Source of the DNA: Symbiodinium microadriaticum
Lineage: Eukaryota > Sar > Dinophyceae > Suessiales > Symbiodiniaceae
Direction of reading: 5' to 3'
NCBI GenBank assembly: GCA_001939145.1
Contig: LSRX01000008.1
Coordinates: 2,098,799 to 2,162,798, forward strand
Length of the DNA stretch: 64,000 bases
Under the pieces are notes generated by a model. That model ran no database searches and was not told the origin of the DNA. It saw only the letters and a program-made list of their open reading frames with translations. This document shows, piece by piece, positions 44,881 through 54,916 of this stretch (within the stretch, counting starts at the first letter, position 1; each line of letters begins with the position of its first letter). The position numbers and the translations under genes were made by a program.

Positions 44881-46042
44881 GCTTTCATGATACGCTTGAG
44901 GCCACATGATATTAGTGCTTCGACCCGCTAGCGATTTGAGGCCCGCGATTTCGAATCCAACCCGCCGCCGATTCTAAATCGCTGCGATTCGGCCTTCTAA
45001 GCCCTACACCCTAAACCTCTCAACTCTAACCCCTAAGCCCTAAACCCTCAGTCGGCCCTGATACAAAACCCAGCCTCCTCCCTAATCGCAGGCTCCCAGG
45101 ATCGCTTGAGCCCCTCACGGCAGTCCCCGAAAAAAAGTATCTTCGTAAGTTAAGGGCTCTGTGTTTGCTTCTCAGGGCCTTCTGGGGTTGCGAAAATATT
45201 CCCCGGTCGATGCTTGCAGGGTTCTAAACAAGTGGCATCAGGCCTAGTGTCATAAGTGGGGCTCTGTACTTTTTCAAGAGGTCTATATGAGGATCATATC
45301 GGGGCATAGTATGATTGGGACAAGGGTGGTTTAAGGTCGAGGTACCCCGAACCCAAAACGCTAGAGTCAGTCACCTTCATTTGAATTGCTCCGACTTTGC
45401 TAGTGGCTCGCGTAGTGTGCGCTGCATGCCCTCGAGTCTAGAGATATCTGGCAACTTCTGGGGCGACAAAAAGGCCACTATACACGTTCGATTCGTTTTA
45501 GGGCATAGGGGTTACGGGGGTCCACAGAATAGGATTGTAGGACATGCTTGTTAGAGTCAACCGGAGTGCTGGGAGTCATACTCCATGTGGAGCTCTCACC
45601 ATATAAGATTTTGCCTCTGCTTAACTAAGCAATATGTCATGCTGGGCATGTGAAACAGCCAGCTTTAGATTTGAAGACGTGCGGTGAAACACCGGTCCAT
45701 ATTAAACCTACAGCTTTGACTTCCTGTAGGATTTACCTTTGAAGCCTTGCTGCCTTTTTTGGTACAGCTAATCCATTAATTCATCCGAGGCCACGGACGT
45801 CGAGAGACGCTGCCAGGGATTCGGGTGCAGCAATTTGGTTTAGGGCATAGCGTTTAATGGAAAACCGGACCGAAAGCGCATGATATTCTGAAGCACTCTC
45901 CTCAAGCCGGAGAACCCAAGACACCGAATCCTCGCCGAGTCTTAAACCCTCAAGAGTAACTCATAGTAACACCACAAAGAGCAACTCATAGTAACACCAC
46001 AGACCCTAGACCCCTAAATCAGAAATCTTCAGGCCCGAGACA

Positions 46043-46133
46043 CCCATAGGCCCCTAAGTAGTTCCTTTTTGGGGATTACCTTCTAGGATTCTAAATATGA
46101 ACCACCAAAAGGAACTACTTAGGAGCCTATGAG
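46043..46133. mobile_element. MITE family A copy 6
   Basis: Ends CCCATAGG...CCTATGAG, flanked by CA on both sides. This supports a 2-bp duplication that is not restricted to TA. Confidence 0.75.
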
Positions 46134-46445
46134 CAGCGGCTCATTTTCGCTCTGATGCATCGGCGGGATGGTTTCGGCACAGCCGGCTAAGGATTCGGAT
46201 TCCTACTGCCGGTGCTTCGGGTATTTTGGGCATGGTTCAAAGTAATCAGGGTTTAGAGTTTAGGCTTATAGGCCTTAGAGTTTCAAGTAAGGCATGAAGT
46301 TTGGAGCTCTAGGTTTTGGGCTTTTAGTACTTACAGTAGAAGCCAGGAAGTTTGAATCCCTGTGTCTACAAAGGCCTAGGGTTCAGTTTGGTTTTTTTTA
46401 GGGGTTTAGGGATGAGGGCTTAGGGTTTGGGCGGAATCATTCAAG

Positions 46446-46749
46446 CACCAAGAAGCACCGTGCTGGAAAATATGCTAGATGTCGGCTGCCCCGGCTTGCC
46501 TCTAGTAAGCATTTTAAGCTTATGGGCTTTCATGAAGAGGGACTTTTGGGATATTCCAAACTTGTGCTTTTGCTGGTGCTTTTTTGGGTCCTACCTAGCT
46601 TTAACATGGACCCAGAGGCGACACGACTGCCAGCCTTGCCGTCTCCGAAGCCCGAAGACAACAAACCCCGAAACCGTACACCACTAAACCTGCGCAACGA
46701 TACAGAACACAAGCACGGGAAAGACGAAACATCATGCACTCAAGCATGA
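46446..46749 (+). CDS. 3' end of an unidentified plus-strand gene, two exons
   Basis: Exon 46446-46504 reads the basic TKKHRAGKYARCRLPRLAS and ends at a strong GTAAGC donor. The intron has a long pyrimidine-rich tract (TGCTTTTTTGGGTCCTACC) and ends CCCAG at 46615. Exon 46616-46749 then reads ATRLPALPSPKPEDNKPRNR, a hydrophilic tail and TGA. The phase matches (1 nt + 2 nt). The family is not recognised; the upstream boundary at ATTCAAG is a guess. Confidence 0.6.
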
Positions 46750-47249
46750 GGACGACGTTTGAACTCTGCCAATCTGATAGTTGACCTTGTTCTGCCCACT
46801 GTACATACCTGATACGTTGATGACGGTACTCGGTTCGGACTCAGGATTTCAGACTTTGGCTTCAGGGTTTAAGATGTGGGGGCTGCTAAGCTAAACTCCC
46901 AAATCCTAAATCACAAGCCCTAAACCCATTCGGGTCTTATCGAGGGTTCCGGTTCAGGACCCAGGAAGATTTCAGGACTTTTGGGAAGCCTTGAACTTTC
47001 ATAACACAAGTGCCTGGGCCTGGATAGTTAGCACAGGGCTTTCGTTCACAGTATACTGTGAAAATAAGAAAAAAGGGGCCCGAAGGAATAGTACGCCTTG
47101 GTAAGTATTCTGGTTCTACAATGATGTAGGAACTTGATTAAGAAACCCTGGCCCTATCAAGGCCCAGGTTTTCTTAATCAGGTTCCTATATTTCTCTAAC
47201 TTCGGTTCCCAAACCCTAAACCCCCTAAGTCCCAAACACCACAAGCCTA

Positions 47250-47339
47250 ACCATAGGCTGCTAAGTAGTTCCTTTTGGGATTACCTTACAGGATTCTAAC
47301 TATAGGCCATACAAACGGAACTACTTAGGGGCCTATGGG
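47250..47339. mobile_element. MITE family A copy 7
   Basis: Ends (A)CCATAGG...CCTATGGG with TA flanks and arms AAGTAGTTCC / GGAACTACTT. Confidence 0.75.
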
Positions 47340-47547
47340 TAACCCTGTCTGATGGCTCATCAGCTTCCGAGGCGAGTTCGGGTCAGCCCAACTCTCCCTC
47401 CACCCCGGGTTGCGTTGATTCCAACTTGGGGCTTAGGCTTAGGCTTTAGGACTTTAGGCTTTCGGGTTTAGGGTTCAGGGTTTAGGCTTTAGGGTTTGGG
47501 CTTTAGGGTTTAGGGTTCAGGGTTTCGGGTTTTAGGGGTTCGGAGCT

Positions 47548-47678
47548 TACTTGGAGGATCATGGGACTTAGTAAGTAAGGTTATAAGTACCTTAATAGGG
47601 GTTATAAGTAACTATAAGTATGGTTACCCTATTTAGAAGCCAAGTTACTAAGTCCCATGATCCTGTAAGTAGGCTCTA
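47548..47678. mobile_element. MITE family K copy 1
   Basis: GAGCTTACTTGGAGGATCAT and ATGATCCTGTAAGTAGGCTC are inverted, with GGGACTTAGTAA / TTACTAAGTCCC inside. Confidence 0.6.
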
Positions 47679-47962
47679 GGACTTTAGGCTTTCGGGTTTA
47701 GGCTTTAGGGTTTAGGATTTAGGGTTTAGGGTTCAGGGTTTCGGGTTTTAGGGTTTAGGGTTCAGGGTTTCGGGTTTTAGGGTTTAGGGTTCAGGGTTTC
47801 GGGTTTTAGGGTTCAGGGTTTCGGGTTTTAGGGGTTCGGAGCTTCGGGCTTTTAAGGCTTACGTCCTAGGACTTTACGGCTAAGGTCAAAGGGGGTCGTT
47901 CTTCAGGAATTGGGGGCCGGTATATCTTACTTCCTTTGGGGGGGTTAGGGTTTCGGGTGTAG

Positions 47963-48483
47963 NNNNNNNNNNNNNNNNNNNNNNNNNNNNNNNNNNNNNN
48001 NNNNNNNNNNNNNNNNNNNNNNNNNNNNNNNNNNNNNNNNNNNNNNNNNNNNNNNNNNNNNNNNNNNNNNNNNNNNNNNNNNNNNNNNNNNNNNNNNNNN
48101 NNNNNNNNNNNNNNNNNNNNNNNNNNNNNNNNNNNNNNNNNNNNNNNNNNNNNNNNNNNNNNNNNNNNNNNNNNNNNNNNNNNNNNNNNNNNNNNNNNNN
48201 NNNNNNNNNNNNNNNNNNNNNNNNNNNNNNNNNNNNNNNNNNNNNNNNNNNNNNNNNNNNNNNNNNNNNNNNNNNNNNNNNNNNNNNNNNNNNNNNNNNN
48301 NNNNNNNNNNNNNNNNNNNNNNNNNNNNNNNNNNNNNNNNNNNNNNNNNNNNNNNNNNNNNNNNNNNNNNNNNNNNNNNNNNNNNNNNNNNNNNNNNNNN
48401 NNNNNNNNNNNNNNNNNNNNNNNNNNNNNNNNNNNNNNNNNNNNNNNNNNNNNNNNNNNNNNNNNNNNNNNNNNNNNNNNNNN
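47963..48483. other. Assembly gap, 521 N
   Basis: Preceded by a TTTAGGG-variant array and followed by GGGGGGGGGTTGGGG, so repeat content is likely inside. Confidence 0.99.
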
Positions 48484-48535
48484 GGGGGGGGGTTGGGGTT
48501 TAGGGTTTAGGGTTTAGGGTTCCGGGGGGGGGTTA

Positions 48536-48624
48536 CCCATAGGCTCCCAAGTAGTTCCTTTTTGTGGTTCATATTTAGAATCCTATAAGGTAATCCCCAA
48601 AGGAACTACTAAGGAGCCTACGGG
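48536..48624. mobile_element. MITE family A copy 8
   Basis: Ends CCCATAGG...CCTACGGG with TA flanks; it lies 50 bp right of the large assembly gap. Confidence 0.75.
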
Positions 48625-49748
48625 TAGGGTTTAGGGTTTAGGGAGGCTCGTATAAAAAAACATCTTGGGCCAACATGAAATCAATGTGTTTAATCACCTC
48701 ATGGGCCTCGGGATCAACAGACATTAGAACAAAGACGTTATACCATATTCCTACGGAACACCTAGCACAACCGAGTTTAGCGTTTTGGGGTACTGGACGT
48801 AAGCACCTTCCCACATTACGCGAAATACCTTATTTGCAGGTACTTATCAGAAGCATCCTGCTCCTTGGGCTACAAATCTGACAAGCCCAGACTAACCTAG
48901 ACTAAACCCTAAACCCAAAGCCTCAAACCCCTAAGCCCTAAACCCTATCTGAGAACCCTCGAGTACCCTGGACTGAAGCCTAAACCCTAAACCTTAAACC
49001 CCTGAGCCCTAAACCCTATCTGAGAACCCTCGACCTGGTTGTCCTTTAGTAAGGCAGGCTCCTATAGGATCAGAAGGACCTGCAAAGCAGCATGTATGGG
49101 CTGTTAGATACGCAATTTCCATTCCAGCTTGCACAGGGATCCCATTGCGCCTCGTCATGCCTACACGCTCAATGGCAGCTCAATTTTGGGGCTTAGGGTT
49201 TAGGTTCCGGATTTGTTCCCACATCTAAATTAACCATCCCTAACCCTAAACCCTAAACCTTGAACCCTAAACCCTAAACCCTAAAACAAGTGTGTCAAGA
49301 AAATGAAGGAACCACAGTTGCGAGACTGAGCAGAGGCCCTAATGCAAGGGCCCTTGAAGGAGGTCTCTGTTCCTCATGGTTAGGTCACGTTAGGTCAACA
49401 TGATGAGTGGTCTTATACGGCTATACCCCTTATCATCTGTCCCTGCTGCAGCATACCCCCCAAAAGCTACATCCATTTATTCAGGCCCTTTCCTGGGTTT
49501 AAGGCTTTGGAGTTGCCTGTACGGGTGAGGCACTCCGGCAAGCGCGAAATTGATGTGGGGGCCCAAGGGGCATGTACTACCAGAAGCATCATAACCCTGA
49601 ACCCTAAACCCCTAAATTCCTAAACATAACCCTAAACCCTAAACCCTAAACCCTAAACCCCTACTCATAACCCTAAACCCTAAACCCCCAAAAACCCCTA
49701 ATCATAACCCTCAACCCCTAAGCCCCTAAACCCCTGAACCCTCAACAG

Positions 49749-50643
49749 GACGACAAGGAGCCCTACGGGATGATCTTGCTACATACTGAGCCTGGTTTCG
49801 TAGGGTTTAGGGGTTTCGGGGTTTAGGGGTTTAGGGCTTTAGGGTTTAGGGTCTTGAAGCATCAACTTCTTACATGTGGCTCAAACTACATACTTTCTTG
49901 AAATTCTAGAAGTCGGACATATGAGTAAGGAATCAAGCCATAGCCCACTACTTTGTAGGATTCGGGGCTACAGCCAACGACTGGATCTTCAAGGAGTATC
50001 CTATGCTGACGCAGGAAGTGAGGTTCCTACATATAAGCGACGCAGCCCTAAACCCTACCCATAGGCCCCTAAGTAGTTCCTTTTGGGGGTTTACCTTATA
50101 GGATTCTAAATATAAACCATAAACAGGAACTACTTAGGGGCCTCCGGGTACACCCTCAACAAGCTCTGAACATACACACATGGAGCTACATGTTAATCTG
50201 GATGATTCCACATGCGTTCTACTGCCCCTAGCTGGCTAAAGGTGCACTGAATTGCAAACTACTACGACACCAAGTATGATCCGAACCCTAGGGAGCACGA
50301 GACTTCACAAGAGCGACTGCTCAACAGCATAGATGAAGCTAACGTCCCGTGGCGACCACCTGTGAGCGTAATGTTGGAGCTTCGGGTGGCCAGGATTTAA
50401 GATGACTTAGGCTCTGCGCTTCAGCCGCGCGAGGGCTTTCGGGTCTTTAGTCTAGAGTGTAGAGGGGTACAGGCCGTTTACAGGAGATCAGAAAGAAAAG
50501 CTTCGCTATTCTCGTTGGAAAAACGCTTCCAAGAAGGAATGAGCAACAGAAACGGCCATGATTCTGATGGGCGTGATCCTCCTGGAGAGCCTTGCGCCTT
50601 TCCCATGACGATGGCCTGTGGACCGAAAGATGATGATTGTTAA
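49749..50643 (+). CDS. 3' part of an unidentified plus-strand gene, four exons
   Basis: Exons 49749-49794 (DDKEPYGMILLHTEP, donor GTTTCG), 49959-50044 (FGATANDWIFKEYPMLTQEV, then RFLHISDA, GC donor), 50275-50361 (YDPNPREHETSQERLLNSID, then EANVPWRPP, donor GTGAGC) and 50473-50643 (AVYRRSERKASLFSLEKRFQ, then a polar tail ending DDDC and TAA) join in frame at every junction. The third intron begins with GCCCTAAACCC and contains one complete family A MITE (50058-50148). I do not recognise the product. It runs towards the minus-strand gene at 50.95-51.71 kb, so the two are convergent. Confidence 0.75.
50058..50148. mobile_element. MITE family A copy 9, intronic
   Basis: Ends CCCATAGG...CCTCCGGG with TA flanks. 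It lies 14 bp inside the GC-donor intron of the plus-strand gene at 49.7-50.6 kb. Confidence 0.8.
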
Positions 50644-50761
50644 TAACTTCTGTGTTGGGTATGCTTTGTTTTTTTGCTATAGATTATAAAGGTTTGCAAG
50701 AGTTATTAAGCATATTATGTTTATGTTGGTTCATTGCATATGTTCAGTTGCCAGCAACCAC

Positions 50762-50804
<43 letters not shown>

Positions 50805-50953
50805 CATCATGACCTGGGTTTAGAGCCGGGTTAGGGTCTATAGGGTTTAGGGCTTAGGGCTCCCTAAACCCTAAACCCTCTGGGATGGAAATCTGAAGAT
50901 GTCCCTGGATATGTTAGGGTTTAGGGCGTAGGGCTGGTAGCTTTCAAGAGCAC

Positions 50954-51707
50954 TGCCCATTGCCATGGCGACGCCTCAGTCACCGAAGCCTCCATGTCTG
51001 CACAAGCCGCTGCAGTGGCAGCAAAGAGCCGCGAGCACACGTCGTCCTTCCTCCTCTTGCCCTAACCCTCCAGGTACCTACTATATAGGGCCCCAGGGGC
51101 TCTAGTACCCTATTATAGTACCCTAAGGATCCAAGTAGTCCTTATTTATGGTTTTTGGGCCCCAAAGTCCTTAAATAATGACTACTTGGACCCTTAGGGG
51201 TAGGTACCTGGGGGGTTAGGGTTGCAGGCGACATACTGAAGACCCGGGTCCCTTCGTGATTACTCTGGCCTTGAGTGGCTCAAGAATACCGGCGACGTGC
51301 GCCTCGGGGATGCCACTCCGGGCTTAGGGTTTAGGGTTTTAGGGTTTAGGGTTTAGGGCTTATAGGGTTTAGGGTTTAGGGTTTAAGGTTTAGGGTTTAG
51401 GGTTTACGGATCTGTGGGGCAAAGTCAAAATGACTGATGTTCGGATCCTCCCGTATTGTGCTCCCTGATACGTCGCGCCTAGGTTTCAGTGGTTCTAGCC
51501 TGCTCCGCAGAGGCAGAAACCAGGATTCATGCGATGTCAAACCCTAAACCCTAAGCCCTAAACCCCTAAACCCTAAACCCTAACCCTAAACCTCTAAACC
51601 CCTAAACCCCTAAACCCTAAACCCCTAAACCCCTAAACCCCTAAACCGAGCTTCTTTGCCCGGACTTCTCGGATCCTCTGGCAGAGTGGGTTCTTCGTCA
51701 TACGCGT
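50954..51707 (-). CDS. Unidentified minus-strand gene, four chained exons with a MITE intron
   Basis: Exons 51707-51647 (TRMTKNPLCQRIREVRAKKL, donor GTTTAGGGG), 51478-51408 (ATYQGAQYGRIRTSVILTLP, donor GTAAAC), 51302-51237 (AHVAGILEPLKARVITKGPG, donor GTATGT) and 51061-50954 (GKRRKDDVCSRLFAATAAAC, then ADMEASVTEASPWQWA) keep frame at all three junctions. The third intron, 51236-51062, is almost entirely a family B MITE carrying a second nested MITE, and its acceptor TTAG|GG is the MITE end. Downstream a CAG run (50758-50800) could encode poly-Gln or poly-Ser if exonic. Product unknown. Confidence 0.7.
51060..51221. mobile_element. MITE family B copy 5 forming most of an intron
   Basis: Ends as in other copies, with TTG on both sides. 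It is enlarged by a nested element at 51121-51200. It fills the 175-bp intron between minus-strand exons at 51302-51237 and 51061-50954 and supplies the acceptor TTAG|GG. Confidence 0.85.
51121..51200. mobile_element. Nested MITE within family B copy 5
   Basis: An 80-bp palindrome CCCTAAGGATCCAAGTAGTC...GACTACTTGGACCCTTAGGGG, flanked by TA. The other family B copies show the empty site TATAGTAGGTACC, so the insertion and its 2-bp TA duplication can be read directly. Confidence 0.85.
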
Positions 51708-51773
51708 CTGGGCACTTGAGGATCTCTTCTCATGGTACCTCTACCAGAGTGTTTTTCGAATCTTCCCGTCATC

Positions 51774-52556
51774 CGGCCCTAAACCCTAAACCCTAAACGG
51801 CCCTAAACCCTAAACGGCCCTAAACCCTAAACGGCCCTAAACCCTAAACCCTAAACGGCCCTAAACCCTAAACGGCCCTAAACCCTAAACGGCCCTAAAC
51901 CCTAAACCCTAAACGGCCCTAAACCCTAAACGGCCCTAAACCCTAAACGGCCCTAAACCCTAAACCCTAAACGGCCCTAAACCCTAAACGGCCCTAAACC
52001 CTAAACGGCCCTAAACCCTAAACCCTAAACGGCCCTAAACCCTAAACGGCCCTAAACCCTAAACGGCCCTAAACCCTAAACCCTAAACGGCCCTAAACCC
52101 TAAACGGCCCTAAACCCTAAACGGCCCTAAACCCTAAACCCTAAACGGCCCTAAACCCTAAACGGCCCTAAACCCTAAACGGCCCTAAACCCTAAACCCT
52201 AAACGGCCCTAAACCCTAAACGGCCCTAAACCCTAAACGGCCCTAAACCCTAAACCCTAAACGGCCCTAAACCCTAAACGGCCCTAAACCCTAAACGGCC
52301 CTAAACCCTAAACCCTAAACGGCCCTAAACCCTAAACGGCCCTAAACCCTAAACGGCCCTAAACCCTAAACCCTAAACGGCCCTAAACCCTAAACGGCCC
52401 TAAACCCTAAACGGCCCTAAACCCTAAACCCTAAACGGCCCTAAACCCTAAACGGCCCTAAACCCTAAACGGCCCTAAACCCTAAACCCTAAACGGCCCT
52501 AAACCCTAAACGGCCCTAAACCCTAAACGGCCCTAAACCCTAAACCCTAAACCAGG
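51774..52556. repeat. Higher-order satellite of telomere-type variants (58-bp unit)
   Basis: A 17-bp block GGCCCTAAACCCTAAAC occurs twice and a 24-bp version with one extra CCCTAAA once, giving a 58-bp unit repeated about 13 times with essentially no mismatch over 780 bp. The array is bounded by CATCCGG and CCAGGGTTC. It lies upstream of the first identified exon of the gene at 50.95-51.71 kb, possibly in its intron. Confidence 0.95.
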
Positions 52557-53030
52557 GTTCAGGGATGGTGTAGGGCTTAGGGTGTAGGTTCCAAAGTCTG
52601 GGAATCTAGGGGTGCTTATCAGCATCGGTCTCTCGCAGGCCTGTTTTGCTGAAGGGTCCTACTTAGTTCATGTAAACAGCAGAGGCATATCGAGTAAGTA
52701 GTCTGCATTCCTTGTTGCGGCTACTGGAACTAATTAAGTTCCTCCACGAGAGCCCAGTAGAGACAAAGTCCTGAACCTAAACCCAACGTAAGCTAGTCCT
52801 TAAGGCAACCACCCGAGTCCCTAAACCCTACGCCCTAAACCCCTATCCCTGACCCAGAAACACGAACACTACAGCCAACAAAGCCTTGCCCAGAGAGGCC
52901 AGTACACTTTAACTAAGGAATATACCTAAGTCATAACATTAAGCCCCTTATAATTTAAGGTCTATTCCTGATTTAAGGGGGACTGGGCTCTCTGGGTGGG
53001 CTTGAAGAAACTCTCCCAAACGGCTGTGCC
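52557..53030. other. Spacer right of the 58-bp array
   Basis: Contains MITE family C copy 4 and unique sequence; no supported exon. Confidence 0.5.
52893..52999. mobile_element. MITE family C copy 4
   Basis: Arms AGAGAGGCCAGTACACTTTA...and TTAAGGGGGACTGGGCTCTC around TTTAACTAAGGAATATACC. Confidence 0.7.
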
Positions 53031-53081
53031 TTAGGTGGGGCGCAGGGCATTGGTCAAAGCCTGGCGCCGGGAGAGGATCTT
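53031..53081 (-). CDS. Terminal exon of an unidentified gene
   Basis: After the acceptor TTTCTGAG the sequence reads KILSRRQALTNALRPT and TAA, with G or C at nearly every third codon position. It is a single short exon with no linked upstream exon identified, so only its coding character is claimed. Confidence 0.45.
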   Translation of the reverse strand, partial: KILSRRQALTNALRPT

Positions 53082-54690
53082 CTCAGAAAGGGCTCAGCAT
53101 AAAGACCCTCAGGGGCTCAGGGCTCTTTTTGGGGTTTGGGCTGTAGGGGTTTAGGGGTTTAGGGGGTTTAGGGGTTTAGGGGTTTAGGGTTTAGGGGTTC
53201 AGGGTTTAGGGTTTACGGGGGTAGACGTATGGCCCTTATCTTTGCTGTTGCTGCTACTGGTCAATACTTGCATGGTTCTTTTGAGAGACTTGATTACCAA
53301 CCTGTCCGGTTGCATTTGTTGATGCTTGGCCTCCTCGTTCACTTTGTTCAACATTGTTCAACCCTGCCGGTATACCTTGTGCGAATAGCTTGCACTGCAG
53401 GAGTACATAAACGAGTCCAACAAACTAGATCCTTCTAGATTCTGTAGGGGTCCGGAACAAACCCTAAACCCTAAACCTAAACCCTACAGTCCCTACATAA
53501 CTTTGCTAGAACAGCACCCAAAACCCTTGATCTGATTCTTAAGGCCCATCCTTTAAACGGTTGCAGTAGCTCTGATTGAGAAACCCCATATATACAGGAA
53601 CCCTAGTTGAATCATTAATAAAGGCCCCTAAAGCCTAGGTTACAAAACATAATTCCTAGAGACTAGACTCCTTAACCCCCCCCCCCACATAAGACCCTTA
53701 TATCGAACCCTTTGATTGAGGCCCTTCGCAGCCTTCAGGAGCTAAGGGTTGATACAGGGCCGTCTAGCAAAACATGGGCGGCCTTCGTTACTAGAACACC
53801 AGTAAGGGGTTTCCTTGAAGAGGTTTCTAAATTAGAGAGCGGCCTGCCATGCAAAAACCCAGGCCCACGGCAGCCCCTTCTGTTCTATTAACTGGTTCCC
53901 TGCTGGGGCCATATTCAAAAAGGATCAAATTTGACCCTCATTGGGATTCATTATAACAAAATGTAAAATTGCTTTTTTAACAATCATTGGGATTTATTTT
54001 AACAATAACTGTAAAATTGCATCCAACAGGGACCCAGTTAAGGAGATCATTGGAGGGTTCAGTACAGGGGCCGTCATGATTAGAGAGGAGCTCACGGGCT
54101 TTCGGTAGGGTTTAGGGTTTAGAGTTTAGGAGTTAGGTTTCAGGGTTTAGGATTTAGGGTTGACGGTTTAGGGTTTAGGTTTTAGGGTTGAGGGTCTAGG
54201 ATGCAGGGTTGGTGGTTTAGGATTTAGGGTTTAAGGTTTAGGGCGTCGGGCCAGTTTGGGGATCTATTTCGCACTCTTGGGGAACACTTGAGGTGTAGGT
54301 CCGAACCCTTCTTCACCACACCCTCAACGTGGCCCATGACTCTCCCTAAACCCTAAACCCTGAACCCCATAGCCCTAAACCCCTAGACCCTAAACCCTAA
54401 AACCCTAACCCCTAAACCCTGAACCCTAAACCCCTAAACCCTAAACTCTGACGGTCCCCCCTTAAACCCCCGAAAGAGTGGCTTAGGTCTCAGGGTCTCG
54501 GACGGGGAGGGCCTATGGGTAGCTTAGCAGTGAAGCCCTATGGGCCCATGGCATCCTATTTAGGGCTTTAGGGTTTTGAGTTTGGGGGTGTAATTGTAGG
54601 GCTTAGGGTTTAGGGTTTAGGGTTTTGAGTTTAGGGTGTAGGGTTTAGGGGGGAGTGAAACACCAAGGGGTTTAGGCTTCAGGGCTTAGG
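53082..54690. other. Spacer
   Basis: TTTAGGG and CCCTAAA variants at 53130-53215 and 54100-54660. A minus-strand open block around 53350-53220 (LNKVNEEAKHQQMQPDR) ends in an AG|GTTGGT donor-like site but has no partner exon. Confidence 0.5.
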
Positions 54691-54916
54691 GTTTAAGGTC
54701 ACCTGAGGTCGTCTTTCATGCAGAGCGAGCATGCGTGCGATGCGAGCCCGTCCGTTGCGGGGTCAGGAATTGTGAACCCGCAAGGCGGACGGCCATGCCG
54801 GCAGTGCGTGCGTGTGCATTGCCATGCACATGCAAGGTTGCCTTTGCTATTTTTGAAACTAGGCCTGCCTTGCTTAGACCATGTGATCTCGGTCTGGATG
54901 TGCGTGCTGGGCTTCA

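Larger units (their letters stand above)
42480..45090. repeat. Direct repeats flanking the satellite/hairpin block
   Basis: CCCCTGATACAAAGCCCAGC CTCCTCCCTA at about 42487 recurs as GCCCTGATACAAAACCCAGC CTCCTCCCTA at about 45056. ACCCGCTAGCGATTTGA occurs at 42688 and 44926. The block therefore looks like a duplicated or inserted unit of about 2.5 kb. Confidence 0.6.
42200..46042. other. Satellite-dominated spacer
   Basis: Apart from the repeat blocks listed, no exon with supported splicing was seen. 45100-46040 is unique-looking DNA with few telomere-type repeats. Confidence 0.6.

Noticed and set aside
51774..52556. CRISPR array
   Set aside because: Units are variants of CCCTAAA without unique spacers; this is a higher-order satellite.
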